A DNA stretch of 48,668 nucleotides from CAYVQF01 sp964454015 (GTDB taxonomy: Bacteria > Myxococcota_A > Bradymonadia > UBA4248), in the NCBI GenBank assembly GCA_964454015.1, contig CAYVQF010000044.1:1-48668 (forward strand), given 5' to 3'. Below the pieces are notes generated by a model, which saw nothing but the letters and a program-made list of their open reading frames with translations, was not told the DNA's origin and ran no database searches. A program made the translations under genes and the position numbers. This document shows positions 17,183 through 25,022 of this stretch, piece by piece. Position 1 is the stretch's first letter. Every line of letters starts with the position of its first letter.

Positions 17183-18148
17183 TCACATGAAGGGGCGCGA
17201 CAAGGTGTCGAGCTCGGCCAACTCCTCCGGGGTGAGCTCGAGGCGCATGGCGCCCACGTTGTCCGCCACATGCGCCACTTTGGTTGCGCCAGGGATGGCG
17301 ACGACGGACTCGCCGTGGAAAGCCAAGAGCCAGGCCAGGGCCACCTGGGCTGGGGTCGCCGCGTGAGCGGCGGCGATGCGGCGCAGGGCCTCGATGAGGG
17401 GTAGGCTGCGCTGCAAGCCCTTGGCGCGAAAGGCCGGCATATAACGCCTGAAACCAGGGCGGGAGCGGATGAGGGAGGGATCGTCGTGGAACTTCCCCGA
17501 GAGCAAGCCCTGTTCGAGCGGAGAGTAGGCGATGATGGTGATGCCAAGCTCCTTGGCCGCGTCCATCACGCCGTTGCCTTCGATGGCGCGGTTGAGCAGG
17601 GAGTAGTGCATCTGGTTGGTGGCCAAGACGTGGCCGCGGGCTTGGAGGGCCTGGTGCGCCGCGCGCATGCGCCGTTCGGAGAAGTTGCTCACCCCGACGG
17701 CGCCGATGGCCCCCTGCTCCAAGAGATCGGCCATGGCGTTCATCTGCTTGGCGACGGACGAGACCGAGAGGGGCTGGTGCACCTGGTGCAAGCCGATGTG
17801 GTAGCCGCCAAGCCGTTGCTGACGCTCGCCGATGGTGGCGGTGATGCTCTTGGCGCGGCGCAAGGTGGGCCACCACTTGGTCGCCACCAGGACCTCGCCG
17901 TCTTGCTTGTCGGCGGCGCGCAAGGCCACGGCGAGGGCTTCTTCCGAAGCTCCCTTGCCATAGACCTCGGCGGTGTCGAACCAGTCGATGCCGCCGTCGA
18001 GGGAGGCGCGGACGATGGCGTTCATCCGTTCCTGGTCGAGATCCTCCCAGAACTTGCCGACCAGGCCGCGGCGGCGCGAGAACTGCCAGCAGCCGAGGCC
18101 GATGGGGGAGACGTGGTGTGCGGTCTGTCCGAGCTGACGGGTGGGCAT
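17183..18148 (-). CDS. Aldo/keto reductase
   Basis: NAD(P)H-dependent oxidoreductase of 321 residues with the full AKR catalytic tetrad: Asp58 and Tyr63 in FDTAEVYGKG, Lys91 in VATKWWP, and His124 in GLHQVHQP. The later motifs VGVSNFSERRM, TNQMHYSLLNR and IAYSPLEQGLLSGKF are the usual (beta/alpha)8-barrel and cofactor-binding elements, and IPGATKVAHVADN resembles the nucleotide-binding loop. Length is normal for the family. The gene is followed by a ~160-bp gap and then the phosphohexomutase on the same strand. Substrate unknown. Confidence 0.93.
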   Translation of the reverse strand: MPTRQLGQTAHHVSPIGLGCWQFSRRRGLVGKFWEDLDQERMNAIVRASLDGGIDWFDTAEVYGKGASEEALAVALRAADKQDGEVLVATKWWPTLRRAKSITATIGERQQRLGGYHIGLHQVHQPLSVSSVAKQMNAMADLLEQGAIGAVGVSNFSERRMRAAHQALQARGHVLATNQMHYSLLNRAIEGNGVMDAAKELGITIIAYSPLEQGLLSGKFHDDPSLIRSRPGFRRYMPAFRAKGLQRSLPLIEALRRIAAAHAATPAQVALAWLLAFHGESVVAIPGATKVAHVADNVGAMRLELTPEELAELDTLSRPFM

Positions 18149-18478
18149 GGGGGGCTCCGGGGTGAGGGGGTCGCTGCCGCATCCTTTGTAGTCATGGCCA
18201 CGGCGGGCGCAAGGTCAGCCCCGCCGCCGCCGGTAGTCGCCCCGGCGCTGTTGTTGTTTGGGCCCCTATTGGCGGCGCCGATCTTGGTGTGGGCCGCGCC
18301 GGGAGGTGGGTGGGGGAGGCAAGAACACCGCTGACCCCAGAGACGCAGTGCATTGGGCGGACCTCGAGAAGGAGCTCGTGCGCCTCGGGATTGCTTGCCG
18401 TGAGGATTGCTGCTTTAGTGAAGGCCACGAGGACGAGACGGGTGCCGGCGATGGCCCCCTGGGCGAGAGGATGAGGCG
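18149..18478. other. Divergent intergenic region, 330 bp
   Basis: Gap between the aldo/keto reductase (minus) and the FGE-like lipoprotein (plus). It must hold promoters for both. I find no good -10/-35 pair, palindrome or RNA gene. ORFs here on either strand are Pro/Arg-rich by composition and have no support. Confidence 0.5.
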
Positions 18479-19717
18479 ATGGCACGATGGCACATAGTGG
18501 CGCTTGGGTCGTGGTGGGTCGTGGCGGTGTTGGGGGCTTGGGCCTGCAGCGAGCCGGCGCCCTTCGAGGCACGGGAGACCGCCGAGGGCGACGGCGACGC
18601 GCCCGAGCTGGTGGAGGTGGAAGGGGATGTGCCCGAGAGCGACCTGGACGTGGCGGACTTGGCTGTCGATACGGCCGAGGTGAGCGTGGACGCGGCGGAG
18701 GTGCAGGTGGACACCGCTGAGGTGAGCGTGGACGCGGCGGATGCACAGGATGGCGACCTGCCGTTGGTGTGTCGCGATGAGTGCCCGGGGGAAGGGGTGC
18801 GCGAGTGCCTCACGGGAGTGACTTATCAGATCTGCGCCCGGCACGAAGACGGTTGTTTTACGTGGAGCGCTGAGCAGGCATGTGCCGACGCGGAGGTGTG
18901 TACTGGGGCGGGGCAATGTACGCCGGGGGTGGCGCGCTGCCCCATCGGCTTCAAGATCATCACCGCGGGCGCTTTCCTCATGGGATCGCCCGATGACGAG
19001 GTGGGGCACGGCGATGACGAGGTGCAACACGAGGTAGCGTTGACCCGTGATTTTTGTATGGCCGCGACCGAGGTGACTCAGGCGGACTTCCAGCGTCTGA
19101 TGGGCTATCAGCCGGCAGCCCACGGGAACTGTGGACCGAGCTGCCCAGTGGAGCAGGTGAGCTGGCATGAGGCGGCAGCTTACTGCAACGCTTTGTCCGT
19201 GGAAGCGAGCGCCCCCCTCTGCTACCAGTGCAATGGCGGCGGCGCAGACGTGACCTGTAGCGCGAGCAGCGGCAGCCCTTATGACTGTGCGGGCTTCAGG
19301 TTGCCGACGGAGGCGGAGTGGGAGTACGCGGCGCGAGCCGGCAGCAGCGCGGCCCTGTCCAATGGGCCCCTGCTTCAGAGTGGCTGCTCGCCCTTGGACG
19401 TCAACCTCGATGCCATCGGTTGGTATTGTGGCAACACCCAGCCTGCCGGGACGCGGCCCGTGGGCCAGAAGGCGGCCAACGCCTGGGGGCTCTACGATAT
19501 GGCGGGCAACGTGTGGGAGTGGTGCCACGACTGGCACGCGCCTTATGCGTCGACAGGAGGCGTGGATCCCTGGGGTCCCGCGGTGGGTGGCAACAAGGTG
19601 GCGCGAGGGGGCTCGGCTTACGACGGCGCGAGTCGCTGCCGGGCGGCGACGCGCGACTCGGCTGGGCCGAACGATACGAACAACCGGCGCGGTTTTCGTC
19701 CTGTGAAGCGCTATTAA
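18479..19717 (+). CDS. FGE-sulfatase (formylglycine-generating enzyme-like) domain lipoprotein
   Basis: Secreted lipoprotein of 412 residues; the ATG is preceded by GAGAGGATGAGG. Signal ~8-22 with a Gly-Ala-Trp-Ala-Cys lipobox (Cys23). Residues ~27-95 are an acidic, low-complexity linker that includes a 14-residue direct repeat (EVSVDAAEVQV type). A short Cys-rich part follows (~98-150). Residues ~155-412 are the FGE-sulfatase/SUMF1-like domain: AGAFLMGSP, ATEVTQADFQRLMGY, PVEQVSWHEAAAYCNALS, FRLPTEAEWEYAARAG, LYDMAGNVWEWCHDW, RGGSAYD, RRGFRPV. True FGE oxidises a Cys of sulfatases, but most bacterial surface proteins with this domain have no shown catalysis, and no sulfatase gene is nearby. 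Confidence 0.87.
   Translation: MARWHIVALGSWWVVAVLGAWACSEPAPFEARETAEGDGDAPELVEVEGDVPESDLDVADLAVDTAEVSVDAAEVQVDTAEVSVDAADAQDGDLPLVCRDECPGEGVRECLTGVTYQICARHEDGCFTWSAEQACADAEVCTGAGQCTPGVARCPIGFKIITAGAFLMGSPDDEVGHGDDEVQHEVALTRDFCMAATEVTQADFQRLMGYQPAAHGNCGPSCPVEQVSWHEAAAYCNALSVEASAPLCYQCNGGGADVTCSASSGSPYDCAGFRLPTEAEWEYAARAGSSAALSNGPLLQSGCSPLDVNLDAIGWYCGNTQPAGTRPVGQKAANAWGLYDMAGNVWEWCHDWHAPYASTGGVDPWGPAVGGNKVARGGSAYDGASRCRAATRDSAGPNDTNNRRGFRPVKRY
18668..18751 (+). repeat. 42-bp direct repeat in the acidic linker
   Basis: Two adjacent in-frame 42-bp units (18668-18709 and 18710-18751) code for the 14-residue repeat starting DTAEVSVDAA. The copies are close but not identical at the DNA level, as expected for a linker that grows and shrinks by slippage. 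Confidence 0.75.
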
Positions 19718-19748
19718 GGGGGGCTGTGTTGGATCGAGGCATGGCCAG

Positions 19749-19777
19749 AAAGTAGACAGGGGATCTTGTCTACTTTT
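19749..19777 (+). terminator. Intrinsic-type terminator after the FGE-like gene
   Basis: AAAGTAGACA (19749-19758) pairs perfectly with TGTCTACTTT (19767-19776) across an 8-nt loop, and a further T follows. The 10-bp stem ending in T residues lies 32 bp past the stop codon at 19717 and would separate this gene from the fimbrial operon. The A-rich left arm could let it act for either strand. Confidence 0.55.
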
Positions 19778-19882
19778 CGTACATCCTGAAGCGTGGCCGA
19801 AGCCGGTTGTGGGCCGGTCGCGGTGCTGCTTTCACCGGGAAAGATGTTGAATATTGAACTTATATCACTTTTCTGCGAGGGT

Positions 19883-19898
19883 GGGCACTGTCGTTGCA
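19883..19898 (+). promoter_or_regulatory. Candidate sigma54 (-24/-12) promoter of the spore-coat-U operon
   Basis: GGGCACTGTCGTTGCA fits the -24/-12 consensus TGGCACG-N4-TTGCA: the GG and GC doublets are separated by exactly 10 bp and the TTGCA block is complete. Two positions differ. Transcription would start near 19909, giving a ~57-nt leader before the ATG at 19966. Activation would need an enhancer-binding protein, and none is encoded in the window. Confidence 0.55.
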
Positions 19899-19965
19899 GT
19901 ACGGGGCGAGCCTGGTTGAACGGTTCGGCCAGTTCTGCAAACGTGCTATCAACAGGAGCGCTATC

Positions 19966-20460
19966 ATGCAATTCTCCCGTACATTGTTCGTCCTAGTCGT
20001 TGTTGCTTTGACGTTTGGTCTGTGCGCCGTGGCCTTTGCCGAGACGGACACGGACGATTTCACCGTGAGCGCCACCGTGACCGACGCCTGTACGGTCACC
20101 GCAGAGGATCTGAGCTTTGGTGATTACGATCCCTTCGCCGTCTCGGCGCACGACGCGACGACGAGCATCACCGTCCGCTGCACTTTTGGAACGGGTTGGG
20201 AGTTGAGCTTGAGTGAGGGCGTCTCAGCGAGCTACGCCGAGCGGACCATGATGTTCGAGACGAACCCCATGGCCTACAACCTCTTCATCGACGCGGAGCG
20301 CCTCTCGGTGTGGGGTGATGGGGAGGGCAACGCCACGGTCAGCGACACGGGCGATGGCGACTTCCAGGTGTCCACGGTCTATGGGCGCATTCCGGCGGGC
20401 CAGACCTCCCTGCCTGCGGGGGCCTATCAGGACACCATCACCGCGACGGTGACCTACTGA
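19966..20460 (+). CDS. Spore coat U (SCPU) domain pilin-like protein 1
   Basis: Secreted subunit of 164 residues. The ATG at 19966 has AGGAG 7 nt upstream and opens a clear signal peptide (cleavage near AFA-E, ~25), so longer in-frame starts are rejected. The mature protein has the SCPU pattern: VSATVTDACTVTAEDLSFGDYDPF, a second Cys in ITVRCTFGTGW (probable disulfide partner), YNLFIDA, VWGDG and the C-terminal GAYQDTITATVTY strand. SCPU proteins are the subunits of archaic chaperone-usher fibres such as Csu pili and the Myxococcus spore coat. First gene of an operon with chaperone, usher and a second SCPU protein. Confidence 0.92.
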   Translation: MQFSRTLFVLVVVALTFGLCAVAFAETDTDDFTVSATVTDACTVTAEDLSFGDYDPFAVSAHDATTSITVRCTFGTGWELSLSEGVSASYAERTMMFETNPMAYNLFIDAERLSVWGDGEGNATVSDTGDGDFQVSTVYGRIPAGQTSLPAGAYQDTITATVTY

Positions 20461-20581
20461 TGTCACGCAACCTTCGCCACCCTGGCGCTGGGGGCGGGTC
20501 CGCGTGGCTCGTTGAGGTGAATCCGGCGCTAGTCTGCCGCGCTTTGGGTGACTCGGTCTCGATGTGGAGGGGCGACAGGCG

Positions 20582-21319
20582 ATGTTAGGTCAATCCCATG
20601 GCATGGCTTTCGTCGCTTTCTTGATGGCGAGCGTCCTGGCGTCGACAAGCTGGGCGAATGCCTTCAACGTCAAGCCGGTGCGGGTCTTTCTCGGGCCCGG
20701 GCAGCTCACCCAGACCCTGGAGATCACCAACGAGAGCGGACGGACGCTCTCCTTGAGCCTGAACGCCGTGAGCTGGAGCCAAGACGCCGCGGGCGGGCAG
20801 CTCGAGGCGGCTACGGAGGAGGTGGTCTTTTTCCCGAAGCTCTTTTTGTTGGAGCCAGGGGCGACGCGTAGCGTGCGGGTCGGCTTGAAGTCGACCACAG
20901 CCGAGGCGTTGGAGCGCACCTACCGGCTCTATATCGAAGAGCTGCCGACCCAGCGGGAGGAGCAGGGGACGACCCTCCAAGTGCTGCTGCGGGTGGGCAT
21001 CCCCATCTTCTTCGCGCCCCAGCAAGATCGCGTCACGGCGAGCATCGACGCGGTGACCCTGCAGGGGTGTGCCCTCTCCTTCGTCGTCAGCAACACCGGG
21101 AGCAGCCACTTCCGCGCGCAGTCGCTGCGGGCGGAGTTCTTGGGGGCCGACCACACGCTGCACTACACGCAGGATCTCGGCGGGCGTTACTTTTTGGCGG
21201 GCGCCGCAGGCCCCTTCGCCGTCGAGGTGCCGGCGGAGCCGTGCGCCGAAGTGCAGCGGGCCCGCATCGCCCTGGTCGCCGACAAGGTGCAGACCCAATA
21301 CGAAACGGACCGCGAGTAG
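20582..21319 (+). CDS. Periplasmic fimbrial chaperone (PapD-like)
   Basis: About 245 residues with a signal peptide (cleavage near SWA-N at ~25). Two-domain Ig-like chaperone pattern: VKPVRVFLGPGQLTQTLEITNESG in the first strands, the EVVFFPKLFLLEPGATRSVRVGL block that ends domain 1, YRLYIEELP, then RVGIPIFFAP at the start of domain 2. Such chaperones hold pilin subunits by donating a strand and hand them to the usher. The ATG at 20582 has GGAGG about 11 nt upstream; an in-frame GTG at 20564 is possible. It lies between the first SCPU gene and the usher, 15 bp from the latter. Confidence 0.9.
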   Translation: MLGQSHGMAFVAFLMASVLASTSWANAFNVKPVRVFLGPGQLTQTLEITNESGRTLSLSLNAVSWSQDAAGGQLEAATEEVVFFPKLFLLEPGATRSVRVGLKSTTAEALERTYRLYIEELPTQREEQGTTLQVLLRVGIPIFFAPQQDRVTASIDAVTLQGCALSFVVSNTGSSHFRAQSLRAEFLGADHTLHYTQDLGGRYFLAGAAGPFAVEVPAEPCAEVQRARIALVADKVQTQYETDRE

Positions 21320-21334
21320 TGGAGCGTTGAGCGC

Positions 21335-23707
21335 ATGTGGCTGCGACGACACTGCATGTCCGTGGGATCGCAGCTCTTCCTTTTGCTCTATTGCTGGGGA
21401 TCCACCCTCGCCCAAGAAGCGCCTGGCGACTTGGCCTATCTCACGGTGCGCCTCAACGGGCTGCCCCGGGGCGAGCGCTTGCTGTGGATCACGGCTGACG
21501 GGCAGAGCTTCATGCGCCTCGAGGAGCTGGCGGGGCTGGGGGTCGATGTCGCGGGGCTGCCCGTCGAGACCTGGGACGATGCGCAGTGGGTAGCCCTGCC
21601 GGCGGCGGGCGAGTCCCTGTGGGCCTCTCTGTCGCCAGAGACCTTGATCCTGGAGCTGAACGTCGACCCAGCGCGTTTGGGCTACACCCGGGTGGGGGGC
21701 GGCAGCGCGCCCACGCCCACGGCAGAGCATGGCACGGCCGGGAGCGCATTCATGAACTACGGCTTGTCCGGTCAATGTGCGGCCCCAGCCGGGCGCTGCG
21801 CCCTTCAGGCCTCGACAGAGCTTGGCGCGACCTTTCTCGACCTGCTGGCGGTGACGGAGCTGCGCTATCGCACCCCGGACATCGGCCTGGTTCGCGGTCA
21901 CAGCTACCTCAACAAGGATGTGCCATCGTGGCGGGCGCGGCTGCGGGTGGGCGACGTGGTGGGCCACTCGGGCGGCTTGGGCAGCGGCGGTGTGCTGGGG
22001 GGCATCGGGCTGTGGACGGAGAGCGCCGTGGCTCCCCATTTCGCGCGCCATTTCCTCGCCCCCTTCTCGGGGACGGTGGCGACGCCGGCGCAGGTCGAGG
22101 TCTTCATCAACGATCGCTTGGTACAACGGCACCAGGTGCCGGCGGGTCGCTTCGAGATCAGCGACCTGCGCCCCATCATGGGGGTAGGGGAGCTGAAGGT
22201 GCGCACGCGCGATGCGAGCGGTAGGGAGCGGACCTGGGTCGAGTCCTACCTGCAAGCGCCGACCTTGCTCGGACCGGGGGTGCAGGACTTTGGGATCTAC
22301 CTGGGCGCCAAACGGGATCGGCTCTACTCGGAGAGCTTCGACTACGGTGGCCCCACCTTCTTTGCCCACTACCGGCGCGGTTTGCTGCACGGTCTGAGCG
22401 TGGGGGGCGGCGCCGAGGGCAGCCTCGAGGTGTTGCAGGGCAGCGTCGAGGCGAGCGGCAGCCTCCTCGATCGGTGGCTGCTCTCAGTGGTAGGCGGGGC
22501 GAGTGTTCAGGAAGCGGGCGTGGGGGCGGCCGCCCGCTGGGTCAACGAGTGGCGCTGGACCCAGTGGTCCCTCGGGATGGACCTCGCCTATTTCACGCAG
22601 GCTTATTCAACGGTGGCCCAGCCCAGTCAGCGGCACGGCGGCGAGCGCCGTGGCCTAGGGCGGCTGAGCGCGGCCTTCTCGCAGCCGTCATGGGGGTCCG
22701 TGCGGTTGGCGGGGTCGGCGGCGCTGGACTACCAGGACGATGTCAACGTGCGGGTCAGCGGGACCTACACCAAGAACCTCTTCAGCGGCGCCAACCTCAG
22801 CCTCATGGCGTCGTTGGATCGGCCTATGGCCGGGGGGCAGTGGCAGGCCGTGCAGGGTCAGGTCATGGCGAGCTTGTCCTACGTGCCGACGCGCGGGGTT
22901 TCGGCGCTGATCAAACAGGAGACGGACCTGGTGGAGCGCGTGCGCACCAGCGTGCGGGTGCAGCGCCAGGCCGACGTGGAGCATCCCTGGGGCGGGAGCT
23001 TGACCATGAAGGTGCAGCATCCCTTGAGCCACGCGGGCACTTCTTCGTCGGAGCTGGAGGGGCGCGGCAGCTACCGCGGCCAGGTCGCTGTCGCCGATGT
23101 GGAAGTGTCCCATAGCAGCGCCGGGCGGACCTGGGCGGCGGCGAGCGTCTCGGGTGGCGTGGCGTGGGTGGGGGGCTCCCTCTTCGCCAGCCAGCACATC
23201 CACGATGCCTATGCCCTGGTCAAGGTCGGGACCTTGCCGCGGGTGCGGGTGACTTACGACCACCGCACGGTGGGGCTGACCAACGACGCAGGGGAGCTGT
23301 TGGTGCCACATTTACGGGCCTATCAGGTCAATCGCTTGGGGGTGGATCAGCGCGACATCCCGTTCACTTACGAGGTCGCGCGCGCCTCGCAGCAGGTGGT
23401 TCCCCACTACCGGGCTGGGGTGGTCGTGGACTTTGCGGCCCAGCCCTACAGCGCGGTGAGTGGTTGGCTGGTCGATGCTGAGGGCAGCCCCTTGGCTTTG
23501 GGCACGGTGCGGGTGGTCGCTGGCGCCGAGTCCGCCTTGGGGCCTACTGGGCGGAAGGGTGAGTTTTTCCTGGAGAAGATCGCTCCAGGCGCGGTGGATC
23601 TCGCCGTGTTTGCCCAGGGACGGCGCTATCGGTGTCGCTTGGTGGTCGCCGAGGTCGCTGAGGTGGAGTACGAGGTCGGGGAGGTAAGCTGTGAAGCGGT
23701 GGAATAG
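21335..23707 (+). CDS. Outer-membrane fimbrial usher
   Basis: Usher of 790 residues for export of SCPU-type fibres. Signal peptide ~8-28 (cleavage near LAQ-E). N-terminal chaperone-binding domain ~30-140 with VRLNGLPRGERLLWI; then the barrel with FLAPFSGTVATPAQVEVFINDRLVQRHQVPAGRFEISDL, a conserved usher block that includes the plug region; many alternating beta strands follow to ~690. The last ~85 residues (PYSAVSGWLVDAEGSPLALGTVR..., GRKGEFFLEKIAPG) are the C-terminal carboxypeptidase-regulatory-like domain. Length is in the normal range. The end overlaps the second SCPU gene by 17 bp, so translation is probably coupled. Confidence 0.92.
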   Translation: MWLRRHCMSVGSQLFLLLYCWGSTLAQEAPGDLAYLTVRLNGLPRGERLLWITADGQSFMRLEELAGLGVDVAGLPVETWDDAQWVALPAAGESLWASLSPETLILELNVDPARLGYTRVGGGSAPTPTAEHGTAGSAFMNYGLSGQCAAPAGRCALQASTELGATFLDLLAVTELRYRTPDIGLVRGHSYLNKDVPSWRARLRVGDVVGHSGGLGSGGVLGGIGLWTESAVAPHFARHFLAPFSGTVATPAQVEVFINDRLVQRHQVPAGRFEISDLRPIMGVGELKVRTRDASGRERTWVESYLQAPTLLGPGVQDFGIYLGAKRDRLYSESFDYGGPTFFAHYRRGLLHGLSVGGGAEGSLEVLQGSVEASGSLLDRWLLSVVGGASVQEAGVGAAARWVNEWRWTQWSLGMDLAYFTQAYSTVAQPSQRHGGERRGLGRLSAAFSQPSWGSVRLAGSAALDYQDDVNVRVSGTYTKNLFSGANLSLMASLDRPMAGGQWQAVQGQVMASLSYVPTRGVSALIKQETDLVERVRTSVRVQRQADVEHPWGGSLTMKVQHPLSHAGTSSSELEGRGSYRGQVAVADVEVSHSSAGRTWAAASVSGGVAWVGGSLFASQHIHDAYALVKVGTLPRVRVTYDHRTVGLTNDAGELLVPHLRAYQVNRLGVDQRDIPFTYEVARASQQVVPHYRAGVVVDFAAQPYSAVSGWLVDAEGSPLALGTVRVVAGAESALGPTGRKGEFFLEKIAPGAVDLAVFAQGRRYRCRLVVAEVAEVEYEVGEVSCEAVE

Positions 23708-24167
23708 GGTGCGGGTGGCGCTGGTGGTGCTGGTGGTGGGGACGCTCTGCGGGCTGTGGAGCGCCGTGGCTTTGGGGCAGAGTTGCAGCGTGAGCGCCAG
23801 TGGGGTGTCTTTTGCCGGCTACGACCCGTTTGCCCTGAGCGATGTTCTGGCCAGCGGGCAGATCGAGGTGCGGTGCAGTGAAGGTACGGCCTACGAGGTG
23901 AGGCTGAGCCCGGGGGAGCACGGGAGCCTCTTGCAGCGCAAGCTCAAGCACCTGAGCCTGAGCTGGACCCTCTCCTACCAGCTCTTCACCGACGCGGCGC
24001 GCACGGTGATCTGGGGGGATGGCAGCGGCAGCAGCGGCTGGGTGAGCGGGGTGGGGCAGGGCACGAGTGCGCCACAGGTGCACGTGATCTACGGGCGGCT
24101 GCCGGCGCGGCAGAACGTGCACGTCGGGGACTACCAAGACCAGATCGTGGTCACGGTGAACTATTGA
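23691..24167 (+). CDS. Spore coat U (SCPU) domain pilin-like protein 2
   Basis: A 158-residue secreted subunit starting at a GTG with GGGGAGG 6 nt upstream, inside the end of the usher gene. Signal peptide cleaved near ALG-Q (~30). The mature part repeats the SCPU pattern (CSVSASGVSFAGYDPFALS, IEVRCSEGTAYEVRLSPG, YQLFTDAARTVIWGDGSG, YQDQIVVTVNY). It differs from subunit 1 in starting almost directly with the first conserved Cys and lacking the extra N-terminal strand seen there. In chaperone-usher fibres the N-terminal strand is what a subunit donates to its neighbour, so this one may be a tip protein. That is inference. Confidence 0.88.
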   Translation: MKRWNRVRVALVVLVVGTLCGLWSAVALGQSCSVSASGVSFAGYDPFALSDVLASGQIEVRCSEGTAYEVRLSPGEHGSLLQRKLKHLSLSWTLSYQLFTDAARTVIWGDGSGSSGWVSGVGQGTSAPQVHVIYGRLPARQNVHVGDYQDQIVVTVNY

Positions 24168-24176
24168 GGGGCTGGC

Positions 24177-24881
24177 CTAGCCGAGCCACGCCGCGAAGCG
24201 CGTTCGCAGCGCATCGCGGGTGCGGCGGAAAGCGTCGAGGCGGGCTGGGTCACTGCCTTGGACGCTGGCCGGATCGTCCAGGCCCCAGTGGATACGGGTG
24301 GCTTGGCCCAAGAAGAGGGGGCACTCCTCTTCGCCGCAGAGGGTGATGACCAGGTCGACTTGGCTGGCCGGGATGTCGCCCACGGCCTTGGATTGGTGGC
24401 TGCTGATGTCGATGCCGATTTCCTCTAAGACCGCCACGGCCTCGGGACGCACGCGCGTCGGCGCCGAGCCAGCGGACCACACGGTGACCCCTGCCGGGGC
24501 CATGGCCCGGGCGAGCCCTTCGGCGATCTGGGAGCGGGCGGAGTTGGCGACGCAGAGAAAGAGCCAGCCTTTGGGGGCCATGGCGCGCAAGAGGGCGGCC
24601 TCGATGCGCCAGGCCGGGGGCAGGGGGGCGCCGTCATAAGCGCGGCAGGAGAGAGGCTGGTCGGCAGCGTCCAAGCCTTCGAGATCGCCGCCGTCGATGC
24701 GGATGGTGGGCGAGCCGAGGAGCAGCGCCGCCTCAGGTGCCTGGGGGTCAGCCACGACGTGATGCTGCACCGTGGCAGCGGGCACGACCTGCTGGGTGAC
24801 CGTGCGGAGCAGGGTCAGGGCGGCGTCGGCGTGGGGGCAGTGGGGGGTGGTGTAGAGGTCGATGGTGGGGACATGGGTCAT
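24177..24881 (-). CDS. Thioredoxin-like domain fused to arsenate-reductase/LMW-phosphatase domain
   Basis: A 234-residue fusion. The ATG at 24881 has AGGAG 8 nt upstream. Residues ~5-95 look like a small thioredoxin/glutaredoxin-fold domain (IDLYTTPHCPHADAALTLL, and GSPTIRIDGGDLEGL, a pattern seen in redoxin proteins linked to metal resistance). Residues ~104-234 are a LMW-phosphatase-fold ArsC: the P-loop CVANSARS (Cys110, Arg116), GSAPTRVRPEAVAVLEEIGIDISSHQSK, and VITLCGEEECPLF, whose two Cys correspond to the redox pair of thioredoxin-coupled arsenate reductases (spaced more closely than in S. aureus ArsC). It converges on the usher operon with a 9-bp gap. Arsenate reduction is the best guess; no other ars gene is present. 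Confidence 0.8.
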   Translation of the reverse strand: MTHVPTIDLYTTPHCPHADAALTLLRTVTQQVVPAATVQHHVVADPQAPEAALLLGSPTIRIDGGDLEGLDAADQPLSCRAYDGAPLPPAWRIEAALLRAMAPKGWLFLCVANSARSQIAEGLARAMAPAGVTVWSAGSAPTRVRPEAVAVLEEIGIDISSHQSKAVGDIPASQVDLVITLCGEEECPLFLGQATRIHWGLDDPASVQGSDPARLDAFRRTRDALRTRFAAWLG

Positions 24882-24964
24882 GGCGTCGGCTCCTGGCCTG
24901 GCGTCAGCGGAGAGGGCGGGCCTTGGCCGGCGCCCAGGGGGTGAGATGGCAGCCTCCTGCTCAT

Positions 24965-24980
24965 ATCGTCGAAATACGAT
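24965..24980. promoter_or_regulatory. ArsR-like operator candidate
   Basis: A perfect inverted repeat, ATCGT-N6-ACGAT, sits about 84 bp upstream of the thioredoxin/ArsC fusion start. AT-rich palindromes with ATATCG and CGAT half-sites are typical of ArsR/SmtB-family operators, and this one stands out in a GC-rich background. No ArsR gene lies in the window. Confidence 0.4.
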
Positions 24981-25022
24981 GGGGCGGCGACCGCGCGGTG
25001 TCAAGGGGGCGGCGGGCCCGGA

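Noticed and set aside
20585..22390. Minus-strand ORF of 601 residues opposite the chaperone and usher
   Set aside because: Arg/His/Gln-rich antisense composition; the plus-strand genes are clear family members in an operon.
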